Assembly: GCF_032121415.1 (NCBI RefSeq)
Contig: NZ_CP135079.1
Span: 2,480,001-2,544,000 of the forward strand
Direction of reading: 5' to 3'
DNA: 64,000 nt
Origin: Streptomyces parvus
GTDB taxonomy: Bacteria > Actinomycetota > Actinomycetes > Streptomycetales > Streptomycetaceae
Shown: one piece after another, positions 16,565 through 27,053 of the stretch
Layout: each line of letters begins with the position of its first letter
Position numbering within the stretch: position 1 is the stretch's first letter
Notes under the pieces: model-generated
The model's database searches: none
Told to the model about the DNA's origin: nothing
The model's input: the letters and a program-made list of their open reading frames with translations, nothing else
Translations under genes and position numbers: made by a program

Positions 16565-17851
16565 TCACGGGGTCGCCGGGGCCGAGTTCTCGCTGTCCTG
16601 GGGCGCCCTGTCCCCGTCGCCGCCGCCGGTGGCCAGCCAGCCGCCGACCGCGACGGCCGCGCAGAGCAGCACGGCGGCGGCACCCAGCGTGATGCGGCGC
16701 TTGTGGACGGACGCCGCCTTGTTGCGGGCGGAGCCGGGGCGGGGCTTTCCCGGGGCGCGGGGGGCGCGGGCGGTCCCGAGGGGGCCGCCCGCCAGCTCGT
16801 CCGGGGCCGGGACGCGCATGCTCGTGTGGGTGTCCCGGTTGGAGTCGGGGGCGGAGCCGGGCACCAGCGGGACCGCGCCGCGGCGGCGGGGCTCGTCGGC
16901 GGCCGGGGTGTACTGCTGCTCGTCGTAGGCCGGGGCCTGCTCACTCTCCTCCGGGCCCGGCTCGTCCACCTCCAGCGGCGGTATCCCGGCCAGCAGGGGC
17001 AGCAGGTCGCGCAGCCGTACGGCCAGCTCCGAGGCGCGCAGCCGGGAGGCGGGGGCCTTGGCCAGGCACTGGACCAGGAGCTGCCAGAGCTCCTCGGGGA
17101 TGCCGGGGAGCGGGACGACGGTCTCGGTGACGTGGCGGCGCAGGACCGCGCCGGGGTGGCCGCCGCCGAAGGGCGTGAACCCGGCGAGCAGCTCGTACAG
17201 CACGGTCGCCAGGGCGTAGATGTCGACGGCGGCGCGCGGCGGGAGGCCCTCGACGATCTCGGGGGCGAGGTAGTCCGGCGTACCGATGATCTTCGTGGCC
17301 TTGGTGCGGCGCGGGGTGTCGATCAGCTTGGCGACGCCGAAGTCGGTGAGCAGGGCGGGGTGGGCGCCGCCGGGGCCGAGCGGGCCCTCCATGTCGAGCA
17401 GGATGTTCTCCGGCTTGACGTCCCGGTGGACGATCTGGGCCTTGTGCGCGGCGGCCAGCCCGTCGGCGACGTCCGCGATGATCGCGACGGCGGCCTCGGG
17501 GGCCAGGCGGCGCTCGCGGTCCAGGCGGGTGCGCAGGTCGGTGCCGCGCACCAGGGTCATGACCAGCGCCAGATCGTTGCCGTCCACGACGAGGTCCCGG
17601 ACGGCGACCACGTGCGGGTGGTCGAGTCCGAGCAGGGCGGTGCGCTCCTGTACGAAGCGGCCCACGAGCTCCTGGTCGGACGCGAGGTCCTCACGGAGCA
17701 GCTTGATGGCGACCGGGCCCTCGGGCCCTTCACCGAGCCATACCGTCCCGGCGCTGCCGCGCCCCAGGATCTGGTGGGCCGTGTACCGGCTGCCGATATT
17801 CCGTGCCAAGACTGCTCCCTCAGCGGCTGGCGGTGGACCCCCGGTCGACAA
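16565..17851 (-). CDS. pkaB: Ser/Thr protein kinase PkaB-like
   Basis: The protein has 428 residues from ATG 17851. A TTG at 17809 preceded by GAGGGAG six bases away is a serious alternative giving 414 residues, closer to the length I recall for S. coelicolor PkaB. The kinase domain covers residues 23-280: the Gly loop LGRGSAGTVW, the VAIK lysine, catalytic HRDVKPEN, DFG in LTDFGVAK, and GTPDYLAPE. A linker rich in Pro/Glu follows, then a basic stretch and one membrane segment (RRITLGAAAVLLCAAVAVGGWLA is the core), with a short extracellular tail. It phosphorylates Ser/Thr in the cytoplasm. It follows the PkaA-like gene 193 bp downstream on the same strand. Confidence 0.9.
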   Translation of the reverse strand: MSTGGPPPAAEGAVLARNIGSRYTAHQILGRGSAGTVWLGEGPEGPVAIKLLREDLASDQELVGRFVQERTALLGLDHPHVVAVRDLVVDGNDLALVMTLVRGTDLRTRLDRERRLAPEAAVAIIADVADGLAAAHKAQIVHRDVKPENILLDMEGPLGPGGAHPALLTDFGVAKLIDTPRRTKATKIIGTPDYLAPEIVEGLPPRAAVDIYALATVLYELLAGFTPFGGGHPGAVLRRHVTETVVPLPGIPEELWQLLVQCLAKAPASRLRASELAVRLRDLLPLLAGIPPLEVDEPGPEESEQAPAYDEQQYTPAADEPRRRGAVPLVPGSAPDSNRDTHTSMRVPAPDELAGGPLGTARAPRAPGKPRPGSARNKAASVHKRRITLGAAAVLLCAAVAVGGWLATGGGDGDRAPQDSENSAPATP

Positions 17852-18005
17852 AGTTACGCGGCGTTCGGGGTGTCACGCGCCCAGGATGGCACCGACCTCC
17901 GCTTCTCCGGGCGGAATGAGCCCGGAGAAGTCGACAAAGAGACAGGGTTGGAGGTCGGGCCGTTGTGTGCCGGGCCCTGCCCGGGCCTCCGGCGTACGCG
18001 TTCGG

Positions 18006-18044
18006 CGTGCGGGTGAGGCCCTGCCCGGTCCTTCGACGTGCGGG

Positions 18045-18058
<14 letters not shown>
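18006..18058. repeat. Two imperfect 22-bp direct repeats at the pkaA 3' end
   Basis: CGTGCGGGT-x-AGGCC-xx-GCCCG (x = differing bases) occurs at 18006-18027 and again at 18037-18058. The second copy covers the pkaA stop codon and last codons; the first lies just downstream. It looks like a local tandem duplication of the gene end. Confidence 0.5.
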
Positions 18059-19769
<1,711 letters not shown>

Positions 19770-20175
19770 TGTAATGCCGCCGAACGGGGCCCCGGGGGCT
19801 CACGTTTCGAGGGAAGACGCGGAGACCCGGCGGAAGGTTGCCGCACAGCTGATCACAGGTCGGTCGGGCGTTCGGATCCGGTGCGGATTTCCGCCCGGCG
19901 GGCGGCAGACGACTGCCGGGAAAACGCTCCCAGCGGCGGGAACCGGACGCAAGCAGGCACTTTTGCGCCCACAGCCGACCATTCAAGATCATTTAAAGGT
20001 GACCGCCGGGCGTGTTGTCGGTGGCAGGTGCGAGGATGCCTCCAGCACGGATCCACGGGCTCGGAGTCCCGCGGTCCGTGACGACCTGTACGGACGACGT
20101 GTCCGTGCCGGGCGGGGGAGTCACAGGGCGTTTCCCCTGCCGGGCACCCCCGCGCAGAAGGGACCGCTGACGGCG
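19770..20175. other. Divergent intergenic region pkaA / FHA gene
   Basis: There is no convincing gene in these 406 bp; short open frames lack coding bias. It must hold the promoters of pkaA (minus) and the FHA gene (plus). A patch near 19978-20000 (TTCAAGATCATTTAAAGGT) is unusually AT-rich for this genome. I could not assign a clear -10/-35 pair. Confidence 0.5.
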
Positions 20176-23100
20176 ATGCAGATCCGGCTGACCGTCCTCG
20201 CGCCGCGCAGCGGCCAGACCCCGGCGCGCTCCTGCGACGTGCTCGTGACCGCCCCCGCCGGGACGGCGCTGGCCGCAGTGGCCTCCCAGCTGGCCACCGC
20301 CGTCTCGGGGCCCGAGAGCTCCCAGGGCGGCGGGGCGGTCGTGCTCTTCGCCGGGCGGGAGCGGCTGGACGGGCACCGCATCGCGCTGGGTGAGCCGCCC
20401 CTGGTGGACGGCGCGGTCCTCTCGCTCCAGGTCCCCGGCGACGACGAGGCGACGGACGACGTCGTTCCGGCCCAGCTCCATGTGGTCGCGGGCCCCGACG
20501 CGGGCGGCGTCCATCTGCTGCACGGCGGGCAGATCCGGATCGGCCGCTCCGCCGACGCGGACGTCCCGCTCGACGACCCGGACGTCTCCCGGCTGCACTG
20601 CGCGGTGACGGTCTCCGACGACGGCCGGGTCTCGGTCGCCGACCTCGGTTCGACGAACGGCACCTCGCTGGACGGCGTCGAGGTCCGCGAGCGGCCGGTC
20701 CGCCTCGCCCCCGGCGCGCTGCTGCGGCTGGGCGAATCCACTCTCCGCCTCACCTCGGGCGCCCGTCCGGCGACGCTGCCGACGGCCCCGGACGGCGAGG
20801 GGCACCTGCGGGTGACCCGCGCCGAGACGGGGGCCGCCTTCGCGGCCACCGGTGCGCCGTCCGCCGCGGGCGCCCCCGACCACGGCGGCCAGGACGCCGG
20901 CCACGCGTACGGCGCGCGCGCGGCCTCGTTCGCCTCCTCCGAGGTGTACGGGGACCCGGAGCCGGCCCCCGACGACGCCTCCTGGCCGGAGCGTGACGAG
21001 GCCGGGCCGGACGCGTATGCGGGCGGCGGCGCCCGCCGCGAAGAGCCCGCCGAGGCCCCGGCGCCCCGGCGCGGCATAGGGGCCTGGGCGAGGCGGCTCA
21101 AAGGCGGCGCGAAGGGCGAGTCGGCTGCGGGCCCGGAGGCCGGGTCCGCAGCCGCGGCCGGTGAGCGGGCCGACGCGTACGCCCCTGCCCGTACGCCGGC
21201 CGGTCCGGCCGCCCGGGGGGCGCACGAATCGTCGCCGTACGGAACCGAGGCATACGACTCCGGGGCGCAGGGGGCCGGCGCCCAGGGATCCTTCGCGTAC
21301 GGATCCGAGGGCTACGGATACGAGGCGTACGGAACCGGTACGTACGGCTCCGGGGGGCGCGGCTCCGGGGCAGGCGGTTCCGGCGGGCACGGCTCCGCTT
21401 CGGGTTCCCCCGGCGGGCGCGGGTCCGCCGCAGGCCCCTCCGGTGTGCCGGGCGGGTCCGCCGATCCGCTCGGTGGGCCGTCGGGGGCCGGGCACCTCGC
21501 CTCACCGGCCTCCCCCGGCTCCCCCTTCTCCGCGCTGCCCTCCGCCCCCGAGGGCACCTGGCCCGACCCCGCGGCCGTGCTGCTGACCGCGCTCGGCCCG
21601 GGGCCCCGGCTCTGGGAGCGCCACCCGGCCCACCCGGAGGCCCTGGTGGTGCGGCTCGGCACGACCGACCGGGCCGAGGTGCCCGCCGTGCCGGTGACCG
21701 TGGGGCTGCGGGAGGCCGGTTCGCTCGGGCTCGCCGGTCCGCGCGCCCGGCTCGCGGGTCTGGCCCGCGCGACGGTGGCGCAGCTCGCCGCGCTGCATTC
21801 ACCGTTCGACCTGGAGATCGTCCTGATCTCCACGGACCGTTCCCGCACGCTGGAGGAGCGGCGGCGCGAGTGGTCCTGGCTGGGGTGGCTGCCCCATCTG
21901 CGCCCGACGCACGGGCAGGACTGCCGACTGCTCCTCGCGTACGACCGTGAGCAGGCGGAGGCCCGTGCGGCCGAGCTGGTGCGCCGTCTCGACGAGGGCC
22001 CCCTCGGTCCCGGCTGGCCGCATCTGGACCGGGCCGCGGTGGCCGGGGCCGCCCGCGCCCACACCGGCCCGCACACGGTGGTCGTCCTGGACGGCGACCC
22101 GGGTACGGCGTTCCTGCGCGAGACCACGGCACGGCTGGCCGGGGCGGGCGCGGCCGCAGGGATCCATCTGATCTGCCTGGCCGAGACCCCGGCCGCCTCC
22201 CCCACCTCGCCGGTGGCCGCGACGTACGAGGCCGCCTGCCGCAGCTCCATCGCCTTCCGGGAGTGCGGGGCCGTCGCGATGCTGAGCGGCGACGTCGCCA
22301 CGGCGTTGCGCCTGCTGCGTACGGCGGGCGGACAGGCCGCCGGGCACGGGACGGTGGCCGCGGTGGATGCGGTGTCGGCGGCCTGGGCCGAGCGGTTCGG
22401 GCGGGCGCTCGCGCCGCTGCGCGAGGAGGGCTCGGCCGCGCTGGCGGGCCGCCCGACGACCGCGGCGCTGCCGCCGTCCGCCCGGCTGCTGGACGAGCTG
22501 GGGCTGGCTCGCGCCACACCGGCGTCGCTGATGGCCCGCTGGGCGTCCACGGCGGAGGCCCAGCCGGGCGCTTCGGCGCCCCGGGCGACCGCCTCGCCCC
22601 AGCCACGCGGCGACCTGGACAGCCCCGACTCCGGGCGCACCCTCAGCGCGGGCCCGCGCATCGGCCCCCAGCGCACGGCTGCCTCCCCCCGCCACGACTC
22701 CGGCCGCACGCCGTACCCGGCCGCAGGAGCCCCCGACCCGGACCGCACGCCGTACCCCCCGCTGGACTCCCGAGACTCCGGCCGCACGACCCACCCGAGC
22801 AGCCGCTCCGGCCCGGACCGCACCCCGTACTCCCCCCTGGACACCCGCGACTCGGGCCGCACCCCGTACCCGCCCCTGGACACCCGCGACTCCGAGCGCA
22901 CGCCCTACCTGGGCGCCCAGCGTTCCGGGCCGGGGCGGCGCGCCGGGACCGAGTCCGGCTCCGAGGCCCGGGAGCGGGGCGACGCCGCCGCCCCGGCGGC
23001 CGGCTCCGGCGGGGCCGCCCCCGCCACCGTCCACACCGGCCGGCCCGTCCTCGTGCTCGGGGCGGGGCCCCGCGGCCCCCTCAGCGTCGATCTCGCCGAC

Positions 23101-24096
23101 GAGGGCCCGCATCTGCTGATCGAGGGGCCCCCGGGCAGCGGCCGCACCGAGCTTCTCCGGGCCGTCGCCGCCTCGCTCGCCTCCGCGGCCCGGCCCGACC
23201 GGCTCGGCATCCTCCTCGTCGACGGCTCCGGGGGCGAACAGGGTGAGCGCGGCGAGGGCCTGGTCCCCTGTACGGAGCTGCCGCATGTCTTCGCCCACCT
23301 CGTGGCGTCCGACCCGGTCCGGATGCGGGAGTTCGCGCAGGCCCTGGGCGGCGAGCTGAAGCGGCGCGCCGAACTGCTCGGCGATCTGGACTTCGCGGCC
23401 TGGCACGAGCGGCACGGGCAGCAGGCCCAGCAGGGGGCCGCTCCCCGCATCGTGGGCCAGCGGCCGCCGAGCGGTGCCGAGCGCCGGGGCGATCTGGACT
23501 CCCCGGCCAGCGGCACCCTGCGGCTGCGCCCGGCCGCCGCCCGGTCCGCGGCCCCGGGCCCGTCCCCGCTGCCCCGCCTCGTCGTCCTCGCCGACGACTT
23601 CGACGCGCTGGTCGCCCCGGCGCTCGGCTCCCCCGGCCGGCCGGCCGCCGGTTCGGTGGTGCGGGCGCTGGAGGCCGTCGCCCGGGACGGCGGACGGCTC
23701 GGGGTGCATCTGGTCGCCACCTCCGCGCGCCCCGACCGCACCGAGGACACCGAGCTGGCCCGGGGCGCCCGGCTGCGCATCGTGCTGGACGCCCCCGTGC
23801 TGCCGCCGTCCCCGGACGAACCGGCTCCGGGCCGGGGCAGGCTCGGGCATCCGGACGGCCGGGTGACGCCGTTCCAGGGCGGCAGGGTCACCGGCCGCAT
23901 TCCGCGCACGGCGACGCTCCGTCCGACGGTCGTCCCGCTGGAGTGGGAGCGGATGGGCGATCCGCCGACCCGGCGCCCGGTCCGGGAGCTGGGCAACGGG
24001 CCGACCGACCTCGCGCTGCTCGCCAGCGCCCTGGAGCGCGCGGCCCGCTCGGTGAACGCCGAACGGCTCCCCGCCCTGGTGCCGTTCACCGCCTGA
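20176..24096 (+). CDS. FHA-domain protein with FtsK/EccC-like domain carrying a degenerate Walker A
   Basis: The protein has 1306 residues from ATG 20176 (MQIRLTVLAPRSGQ...); the Shine-Dalgarno match is weak. Residues 1-95 look ubiquitin-like, as in EccC/EsaB-associated proteins. The FHA domain is at about 98-187, with R124 (IRIGRS), S138-H141 (SRLHC) and GSTNGT, all the phosphothreonine-binding residues. Residues 190-450 are low complexity, rich in Gly/Ser/Tyr. A second folded region (450-800) resembles an inactive FtsK-type module. Residues 844-911 have six RT(P/T)(Y/H) repeats. A C-terminal FtsK/EccC-like ATPase domain has GPPGSGRT at 984-991 (Arg990 where Lys is expected) and VVLADD at 1136-1141. 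It is probably a phospho-dependent scaffold or pseudo-ATPase working with the neighbouring kinases. No other ESX/type VII gene is nearby. Confidence 0.8.
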   Translation: MQIRLTVLAPRSGQTPARSCDVLVTAPAGTALAAVASQLATAVSGPESSQGGGAVVLFAGRERLDGHRIALGEPPLVDGAVLSLQVPGDDEATDDVVPAQLHVVAGPDAGGVHLLHGGQIRIGRSADADVPLDDPDVSRLHCAVTVSDDGRVSVADLGSTNGTSLDGVEVRERPVRLAPGALLRLGESTLRLTSGARPATLPTAPDGEGHLRVTRAETGAAFAATGAPSAAGAPDHGGQDAGHAYGARAASFASSEVYGDPEPAPDDASWPERDEAGPDAYAGGGARREEPAEAPAPRRGIGAWARRLKGGAKGESAAGPEAGSAAAAGERADAYAPARTPAGPAARGAHESSPYGTEAYDSGAQGAGAQGSFAYGSEGYGYEAYGTGTYGSGGRGSGAGGSGGHGSASGSPGGRGSAAGPSGVPGGSADPLGGPSGAGHLASPASPGSPFSALPSAPEGTWPDPAAVLLTALGPGPRLWERHPAHPEALVVRLGTTDRAEVPAVPVTVGLREAGSLGLAGPRARLAGLARATVAQLAALHSPFDLEIVLISTDRSRTLEERRREWSWLGWLPHLRPTHGQDCRLLLAYDREQAEARAAELVRRLDEGPLGPGWPHLDRAAVAGAARAHTGPHTVVVLDGDPGTAFLRETTARLAGAGAAAGIHLICLAETPAASPTSPVAATYEAACRSSIAFRECGAVAMLSGDVATALRLLRTAGGQAAGHGTVAAVDAVSAAWAERFGRALAPLREEGSAALAGRPTTAALPPSARLLDELGLARATPASLMARWASTAEAQPGASAPRATASPQPRGDLDSPDSGRTLSAGPRIGPQRTAASPRHDSGRTPYPAAGAPDPDRTPYPPLDSRDSGRTTHPSSRSGPDRTPYSPLDTRDSGRTPYPPLDTRDSERTPYLGAQRSGPGRRAGTESGSEARERGDAAAPAAGSGGAAPATVHTGRPVLVLGAGPRGPLSVDLADEGPHLLIEGPPGSGRTELLRAVAASLASAARPDRLGILLVDGSGGEQGERGEGLVPCTELPHVFAHLVASDPVRMREFAQALGGELKRRAELLGDLDFAAWHERHGQQAQQGAAPRIVGQRPPSGAERRGDLDSPASGTLRLRPAAARSAAPGPSPLPRLVVLADDFDALVAPALGSPGRPAAGSVVRALEAVARDGGRLGVHLVATSARPDRTEDTELARGARLRIVLDAPVLPPSPDEPAPGRGRLGHPDGRVTPFQGGRVTGRIPRTATLRPTVVPLEWERMGDPPTRRPVRELGNGPTDLALLASALERAARSVNAERLPALVPFTA
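22705..22908 (+). repeat. RTPY-type coding repeats in the FHA protein
   Basis: Six units of a degenerate motif (D-S/P-x-R-T-P-Y-P-x-L-D) occur within 68 residues. Five carry RTPY and one RTTH. The regular Arg-Thr-Pro context resembles proline-directed or basic Ser/Thr-kinase sites. Confidence 0.75.
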
Positions 24097-24301
24097 GGCC
24101 GTCTCCGGAGGCACGCCCCTCTCCCTGCCCGGGGAGGCTTCCGACATGCCCTGACCTGACGTCACGAGGCGATCACGATCGGCCCGTTGGGGCCTCCGGC
24201 GGTATTGCGGGGCCCGTGCGCCGGGCGTAGGACTGTGCGCACGGACGACGTGGTCCGGGCATGCGATGTGGCCGGGCGCACAGGGAAGAAACGGGGCAGG
24301 A

Positions 24302-25666
24302 ATGCGCACAACCTTCTCGATACGCAGGGCCGCGGTCGTGTTCGCGGCGGTCGGCGCTCTGGCGCTCACCGGCTGCGGGGGCGACGGCGACGGCAAGAAG
24401 GAGTCGGGCGACGACTCCGGCAAGGGCACGGACAGCGCGTCCACGGTCGACCTGCCGAAGCTGGACGGGGAGAAGGTCTCCGTCGCCGCGGTCTGGACCG
24501 GGCCCGAGCAGGCCAACTTCACCAAGGTGCTGGACGAGTTCGAGAAGCGTACGGGCGCGGACGTCACGTTCGTCCCGGCGCAGGACCCGATCATCAACTT
24601 CCTGGGCACCAAGATCGCGGGCAAGCAGCCGCCGGACGTGGCGATGATCCCGCAGGTCGGTGCGATCCAGCAGGCGGCCGCGAAGAAGTGGGCCAAGCCG
24701 GTCGGCCCCGAGGCGCGGGCCCAGCTCGGCCAGAACTACGCCAAGGTCTGGCAGGACCTCGGCGCGGTCGACGGCACCCAGTACGGGGTGTATTTCAAGG
24801 CCGCCAACAAGTCTCTGATCTGGTACAACGCCGCCGCGTTCGACAACGCGGGGGCGAGCGAGCCGAAGACCTGGAAGGACTTCCTGACCACCGCCGAGAC
24901 GGTGGGCGCCTCCGGCGTCACCCCGGTCTCGGTGGGCGGCGCGGACGGGTGGACGCTGACCGACTGGTTCGAGAACGTCTACCTCTCGCAGGCGGGCCCC
25001 GAGAAGTACGACCAGCTGGCGCGGCACGAGATCCCGTGGACCGACCCGTCCGTGAAGGACGCGCTGACCACGCTGGCCGAGCTGTTCGGGAAGCCGGAGC
25101 TGATCGCGGGCGGTGCGGACGGCGCGCTCCAGACGGAGTTCCCGGCCTCGGTGACGCAGACCTTCACCGGAGGCGACCAGCCCAAGGGCGCGATGGTTTT
25201 CGAGGGTGACTTCGTCGCCATCAACATCGCGCAGACCGAGGCGGAGATCGGTACGGACGCCAAGGTGTTCCCGTTCCCGGCGGTCGGCGCGGACTCGCCC
25301 GTGGTGACCGGCGGCGACGCGGCGGTGGCGCTGAAGGACAGCAAGGGCGCACAGGCGCTGCTGACCTGGCTGGCGTCGGCGGACGCGGCGAAGATCTGGG
25401 CCGAGGCGGGCGGGTTCATCTCCCCGAACAAGGGCCTCGACCTGAAGGCGTACCCGAACGAGGTGCAGCGCACGATGGCGCAGGCGCTGATCGACGCGGG
25501 TGACGACGTCCGGTTCGACATGTCCGACCAGGCCCCGCAGTCGTTCGGCGGGACGCCCGGGGCGGGCGAGTGGAAGATTCTCCAGGACTTCCTGAAGAAT
25601 CCGAAGGACATCGCGGGGACCCAGAAGAAACTGGAGTCCGAAGCGGTCAAGGCGTACAAGAGCTGA
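24302..25666 (+). CDS. Sugar ABC transporter substrate-binding lipoprotein
   Basis: The protein has 454 residues from ATG 24302 behind GGGGCAGGA. The lipoprotein signal peptide ends in LTGC (Cys25). A Gly/Asp/Lys/Ser-rich tether follows, then a family-1 extracellular sugar-binding fold (VSVAAVWTGPEQANFTKVLDEFEKRTGADVTFVP; PPDVAMIPQVG; later GDFVAINIA and AQALLTWLASADAAKIWA). It captures a carbohydrate outside the membrane and delivers it to the two permeases that follow (stop to GTG gap 4 bp). The sugar cannot be deduced; the domain is closest in feel to the AglE/alpha-glucoside group. Confidence 0.9.
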   Translation: MRTTFSIRRAAVVFAAVGALALTGCGGDGDGKKESGDDSGKGTDSASTVDLPKLDGEKVSVAAVWTGPEQANFTKVLDEFEKRTGADVTFVPAQDPIINFLGTKIAGKQPPDVAMIPQVGAIQQAAAKKWAKPVGPEARAQLGQNYAKVWQDLGAVDGTQYGVYFKAANKSLIWYNAAAFDNAGASEPKTWKDFLTTAETVGASGVTPVSVGGADGWTLTDWFENVYLSQAGPEKYDQLARHEIPWTDPSVKDALTTLAELFGKPELIAGGADGALQTEFPASVTQTFTGGDQPKGAMVFEGDFVAINIAQTEAEIGTDAKVFPFPAVGADSPVVTGGDAAVALKDSKGAQALLTWLASADAAKIWAEAGGFISPNKGLDLKAYPNEVQRTMAQALIDAGDDVRFDMSDQAPQSFGGTPGAGEWKILQDFLKNPKDIAGTQKKLESEAVKAYKS

Positions 25667-25670
25667 CGCC

Positions 25671-27053
25671 GTGACGACAGCGACCGCGGGGGGCGCCGGT
25701 GCGGCGCCCCCCGCCGACGACACGAGTCCCCGCCCGTCCCCCGGCCCGAAGAAGCCCGGCCGCAGCGTGACCGGCACCCGCAGGGTCGTGGCGGCGGTGT
25801 TCCTGCTGCCCGCGCTGGTGCTGCTCGGTGCGCTGGTGCTCTATCCGATCGGGTATTCGGTCTACCGGTCGTTCTTCGACCAGGCCGGAACAGGCTTCGC
25901 GGGGTTCGACAACTACGAGGCGCTGTTCACCGACGACACGATCCTCACGGCGGTGAAGAACAACGCGATCTGGGTGGTCTTCGCCCCGACGGTCGCCACC
26001 GCGCTGGGGCTGATCTTCGCGGTGCTGACCGAACGGATCCGCTGGGGCACCGCGTTCAAGCTGATCGTCTTCATGCCGATGGCGATCTCGATGCTGGCGG
26101 CGGGCATCATCTTCCGGCTGGTGTACGACCAGGCTCCCGAGCGCGGGGTCGCCAACGCGGTGGCGGTGAGCGTGCACGACACGTTCAACGAGTCCGCCGG
26201 TTTCCCGAAGGCACGCCCGCTGCCGGTGCACCCGCTGGAGAAGGCGGCCGGCGGGACGTTCGTCTCCAAGGAGCCGATCCGGGCGGGCGAGCCGCTGCGG
26301 GTGCCGCTCGTCGGTGTGGCCCCGGCGAAGATGCCGGGGGACGCGCGGCCGGCCACGGTCACGCCTACGCCCCCCGGGGACAGGATCTCCGGCACGGCGT
26401 GGCTGGACTTCACCCGGGGCGGCGGCGGGAAGCCGAACGTCGTGGACCCGGAGGAGCTGGGACTCAAGGGCCTGAAGGTCGAGGCGGTGAAGGACGGCGA
26501 GGTCATCGCCACCGCCACAGCGGGAGCGGACGGGGTGTTCACCCTTCCCGCCTCGGCGGACGGGGCCCAGCTGCGGCTGCCCGCGGACAACTTCCGCGAG
26601 CCCTACAACGGTGTCGACTGGCTCGGCCCGTCCCTCGTGACGCCCGGAATCATCGGCAGTTACGTGTGGATGTGGGCCGGGTTCGCCATGGTGCTGATCG
26701 CCGCCGGGCTGGCCGGTCTGCCGCGCGAGCTGCTGGAGGCGGCCCGGGTGGACGGGGCCAACGAGTGGCAGGTGTTCCGCCGGATCACGGTTCCGATGCT
26801 GGCGCCGGTGCTCGCGGTGGTCCTGGTGACGCTGATGATCAACGTGCTGAAGGTCTTCGACCTGGTGTTCATCATCGCGCCGGGCTCCTCCCAGGACGAC
26901 GCGAACGTCCTGGCGCTCCAGCTGTACCGGTCCTCGTTCGGCACGGACGCGGACCTGGGGATCGGCAGCGCGATCGCGGTGCTTCTGCTGCTGCTGGTGA
27001 TCCCGGTGATGCTGGTCAACATCCGCCGGATCCGGAAGGAGGGACGGCGATGA
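25671..27053 (+). CDS. Sugar ABC permease (MalF-type) with an SdrD/Cna-B-like loop domain
   Basis: The protein has 460 residues from GTG 25671, about 150 longer than usual. Membrane segments lie at about 38-62, 97-118 and 127-150. Residues 155-315 form an extra extracytoplasmic loop. The remaining membrane segments follow from 322, with the EAA loop at about 356-376 (EAARVDGANEWQVF), which contacts the ATPase. Within the insert, residues 239-308 read ISGTAWLDFTRGG...GLKGLKVEAV...GVFTLP, the pattern of SdrD-B/Cna-B beta-sandwich domains of surface proteins. E. coli MalF has a large loop (P2) at the same topological place, but of different fold. It overlaps the next permease gene by ATGA. Confidence 0.88.
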   Translation: MTTATAGGAGAAPPADDTSPRPSPGPKKPGRSVTGTRRVVAAVFLLPALVLLGALVLYPIGYSVYRSFFDQAGTGFAGFDNYEALFTDDTILTAVKNNAIWVVFAPTVATALGLIFAVLTERIRWGTAFKLIVFMPMAISMLAAGIIFRLVYDQAPERGVANAVAVSVHDTFNESAGFPKARPLPVHPLEKAAGGTFVSKEPIRAGEPLRVPLVGVAPAKMPGDARPATVTPTPPGDRISGTAWLDFTRGGGGKPNVVDPEELGLKGLKVEAVKDGEVIATATAGADGVFTLPASADGAQLRLPADNFREPYNGVDWLGPSLVTPGIIGSYVWMWAGFAMVLIAAGLAGLPRELLEAARVDGANEWQVFRRITVPMLAPVLAVVLVTLMINVLKVFDLVFIIAPGSSQDDANVLALQLYRSSFGTDADLGIGSAIAVLLLLLVIPVMLVNIRRIRKEGRR

